Assembly: GCF_000426065.1 (NCBI RefSeq)
Contig: NZ_AUEQ01000011.1
Coordinates: forward strand, 124,001 to 188,000
Length of the DNA: 64,000 nucleotides
Origin: Mycobacterium sp. URHD0025
GTDB lineage: Bacteria > Actinomycetota > Actinomycetes > Mycobacteriales > Mycobacteriaceae
Reading direction: 5' to 3'
Under the pieces are notes generated by a model. It worked only from the letters and a program-made list of their open reading frames with translations, was not told the origin of the DNA and did no database searches. Below, one piece after another: positions 62,866-64,000 of this stretch (its first letter is position 1; each line of letters begins with the position of its first letter). Both the position numbers and the translations under genes were made by a program.

Positions 62866-62893
62866 TGACTACACGCTGTAGTAGACGTAGCGT
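62865..62893 (+). promoter_or_regulatory. Promoter with 15-bp palindrome between GNAT and DUF4383 genes
   Basis: TTGACT (62865-62870), 17-base spacer, TAGCGT (62888-62893), ATG 6 bases later: a complete leaderless promoter. The palindrome ACTACA-CGC-TGTAGT (62868-62882) fills the spacer, so a bound repressor would block it, and probably the GNAT gene as well. No regulator gene adjoins. Confidence 0.75.
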
Positions 62894-62899
62894 CCGGGC

Positions 62900-63337
62900 A
62901 TGAAGCAGTGGAGTTTCGCTCAATGGGGACTGCTGATCATCTCGCTGTTCCACGTAGTGCAGGCAATCATCGGTTTCATTGCCGAGCCGAGTTTCGCGAT
63001 CGGGCCGGATGCGCCGACCACGCCCATTCTCGGCATGGACTACAACGGTTGGCATGCGGTCGCCGGACTGGCCTTGTTCGGCCCCGGTCTGGTGTTGTGC
63101 TGGCGAAAATCCTGGGCCGTGCTCTATCTCCTGCTGGCCGCGGTCGCCGGAGCGCTACCGGGAATCTGGGCGTTCTTCTCGAACCAGGTGGCCTACATAT
63201 TCGCCTTCCCCAACAACATCACCGACGCGATCGTCCACATGGCAACCGCCGCGGTGATGCTGGCGGTGGCAGGAGTGCAGATCTACCGTGATGGCGGCCT
63301 GCATAACTCACTGTCCGGGCTAACCCTCAAGCGGTGA
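62900..63337 (+). CDS. DUF4383-type membrane protein
   Basis: 145 residues, four helices: WGLLIISLFHVVQAIIGFI, WHAVAGLALFGPGLVLCW, VLYLLLAAVAGALPGIWAFF and IVHMATAAVMLAVAGVQIY. NGWHAVAG and DAIVHMATA carry the conserved His residues of DUF4383-like proteins. Function unknown. Leaderless from the ATG at 62900. Confidence 0.72.
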   Translation: MKQWSFAQWGLLIISLFHVVQAIIGFIAEPSFAIGPDAPTTPILGMDYNGWHAVAGLALFGPGLVLCWRKSWAVLYLLLAAVAGALPGIWAFFSNQVAYIFAFPNNITDAIVHMATAAVMLAVAGVQIYRDGGLHNSLSGLTLKR

Positions 63338-63638
63338 GCGGATCAGTTAGCTGCGGGGCCGCCGGATAACGATTCGGTCACTACATCGGTCGCCATACAT
63401 CACGATCAAATAAGAATGGCGCCCGGTCTTTGAGAGATTTCACGATCATCGGCCCCAATTCGGCGGAATTGAGGCGCAATTCACGGCCGCCTACCGTAAC
63501 GCCACCTCACCTGTCACAGCTGTTTCACAGCACAATCGTTTTGCTCGTCACCACCACGGTTACTTTCGAGTTCGGGCCGGGGACAGCGATCTCAATCGCG
63601 ACCCAATGAGAAACCCAGAACCCCGAAGGAAAATGATC
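63338..63638. other. Intergenic region before the haemophore gene
   Basis: 301 bases without a supported gene. It contains a 16-bp inverted repeat (CAATTC-GGCG-GAATTG, 63456-63471), the 8-bp palindrome ACAGCTGT (near 63518-63525) beside a second TTTCACAG, and AT-rich stretches. No clear iron box was found. It probably holds the promoter and a long 5' leader of the haemophore gene. Confidence 0.45.
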
Positions 63639-64000
63639 ATGAAATTCACTGGTATCACCGCGCGCCGAGGAATTGCCGGCGCATGTGCCGCGGGCCTGCT
63701 CGGCGGAGTCGCCGCGGCAATGATCGGCGCGCCGACGGCGGCGGCCGCACCCGACTGCAGCGCCAGCGGGGTGGCCGGCACGGTCAGCAGCACCACCGGT
63801 GCCGCGCGCGCCTATCTCGACAGTCACCCGGGCGCCAACCAGGCCGTGAGCGCCGCGTTCACCCAGCCGCGTCCCCAGGCCGCAGCCACGTTGCGCGGTT
63901 ACTTCACCGCCAACCCGCAGGAGTACTACGACCTGCGCGGAATCCTGGCTCCGATCGGGGACACGCAGCGGGCATGCAACGTGACGGCATTGTCACCCGA
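63639..64000 (+). CDS. Secreted haemophore-type haem-binding protein (3' end outside window)
   Basis: The first 120 residues are in the window. Signal peptide RRGIAGACAAGLLGGVAAAM, cut after TAAAA. The mature part (ARAYLDSHPGANQAVSAAFT, AAATLRGYFTANPQEYYDLR, PIGDTQRACNV) matches the small helical mycobacterial haemophore fold with a Cys pair, as in Rv0203-like proteins. These carry haem outside the cell for uptake. AAGGA lies 8 bases before the ATG at 63639. Haem binding is a family inference. Confidence 0.84.
   Translation, partial: MKFTGITARRGIAGACAAGLLGGVAAAMIGAPTAAAAPDCSASGVAGTVSSTTGAARAYLDSHPGANQAVSAAFTQPRPQAAATLRGYFTANPQEYYDLRGILAPIGDTQRACNVTALSP

Overview
The window is high-GC DNA from a mycobacterium, most likely a fast-growing Mycolicibacterium-type species. 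The evidence is the gene content: a fused siderophore-reductase/ABC exporter IrtA with IrtB, TreS plus maltokinase, two MspA-family porins, an MceA protein, a haemophore-type secreted protein, FusA2, LipE, a nitrobindin-like FABP protein and a mycofactocin-type SDR. Species identification from memory is not possible. No tRNA, rRNA, CRISPR array, transposase or phage gene was seen; the window is ordinary chromosome cut at both ends (the pncA 3' end on the left, a haemophore gene on the right).

Layout. 1-12.5 kb: pncA end, an enoyl-CoA hydratase-like gene divergent from glgX, a MarR-regulated ABC exporter, a two-subunit acyl-CoA dehydrogenase, an MFS pump, and the treS-pep2 trehalose-to-maltose-1-phosphate pair. 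12.5-22.3 kb: a small HTH protein, PPOX/DUF2470 protein, a pyrE-like gene, a complete four-gene ABC importer, a proline-rich membrane protein, a PPOX protein and fusA2. The order PPOX-fusA2 near treS-pep2 resembles the Rv0120c-Rv0127 region of M. tuberculosis (from memory). 22.3-31.4 kb: a TetR/CMD/SDR unit, an orphan mceA, a DMT transporter, a secreted phosphatase, a methyltransferase, an AraC regulator and an amidohydrolase. 31.5-38 kb: a tetR-irtA-irtB iron-siderophore import operon facing a second tetR-enoyl-CoA isomerase operon. 38-49.4 kb: a two-armed lipid or steroid-like catabolic cluster (NTF2-like, sulfotransferase, DUF1214, two SDRs on the plus strand; epimerase, fused double FadE, thiolase-like/DUF35 aldolase-type pair on the minus strand) with a TetR and its palindrome at the edge. 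49.4-64 kb: a GNAT fused to a GyrA-like helical region, a LuxR regulator, a PepSY membrane protein, ArsR/SRPBCC, IclR, secreted proteins, tandem MspA porins, LipE, an acyl-CoA carboxylase beta chain, and a haemophore start.

Regulation is unusually readable. Several local regulators sit beside strong palindromes (MarR 3546-3568, TetR 22291-22306, TetR 36634-36659, TetR 48750-48768, ArsR 54402-54413), and at least sixteen genes have a TANNNT -10 element 6-8 bases upstream of ATG/GTG, the signature of leaderless mycobacterial transcripts. The strongest candidates for something undescribed are the two-armed cluster at 38.9-49.4 kb, the TetR gene built into the irtAB operon, and the GyrA-helix/GNAT fusion. 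Function calls rest on motif recognition by eye; no database search was run.
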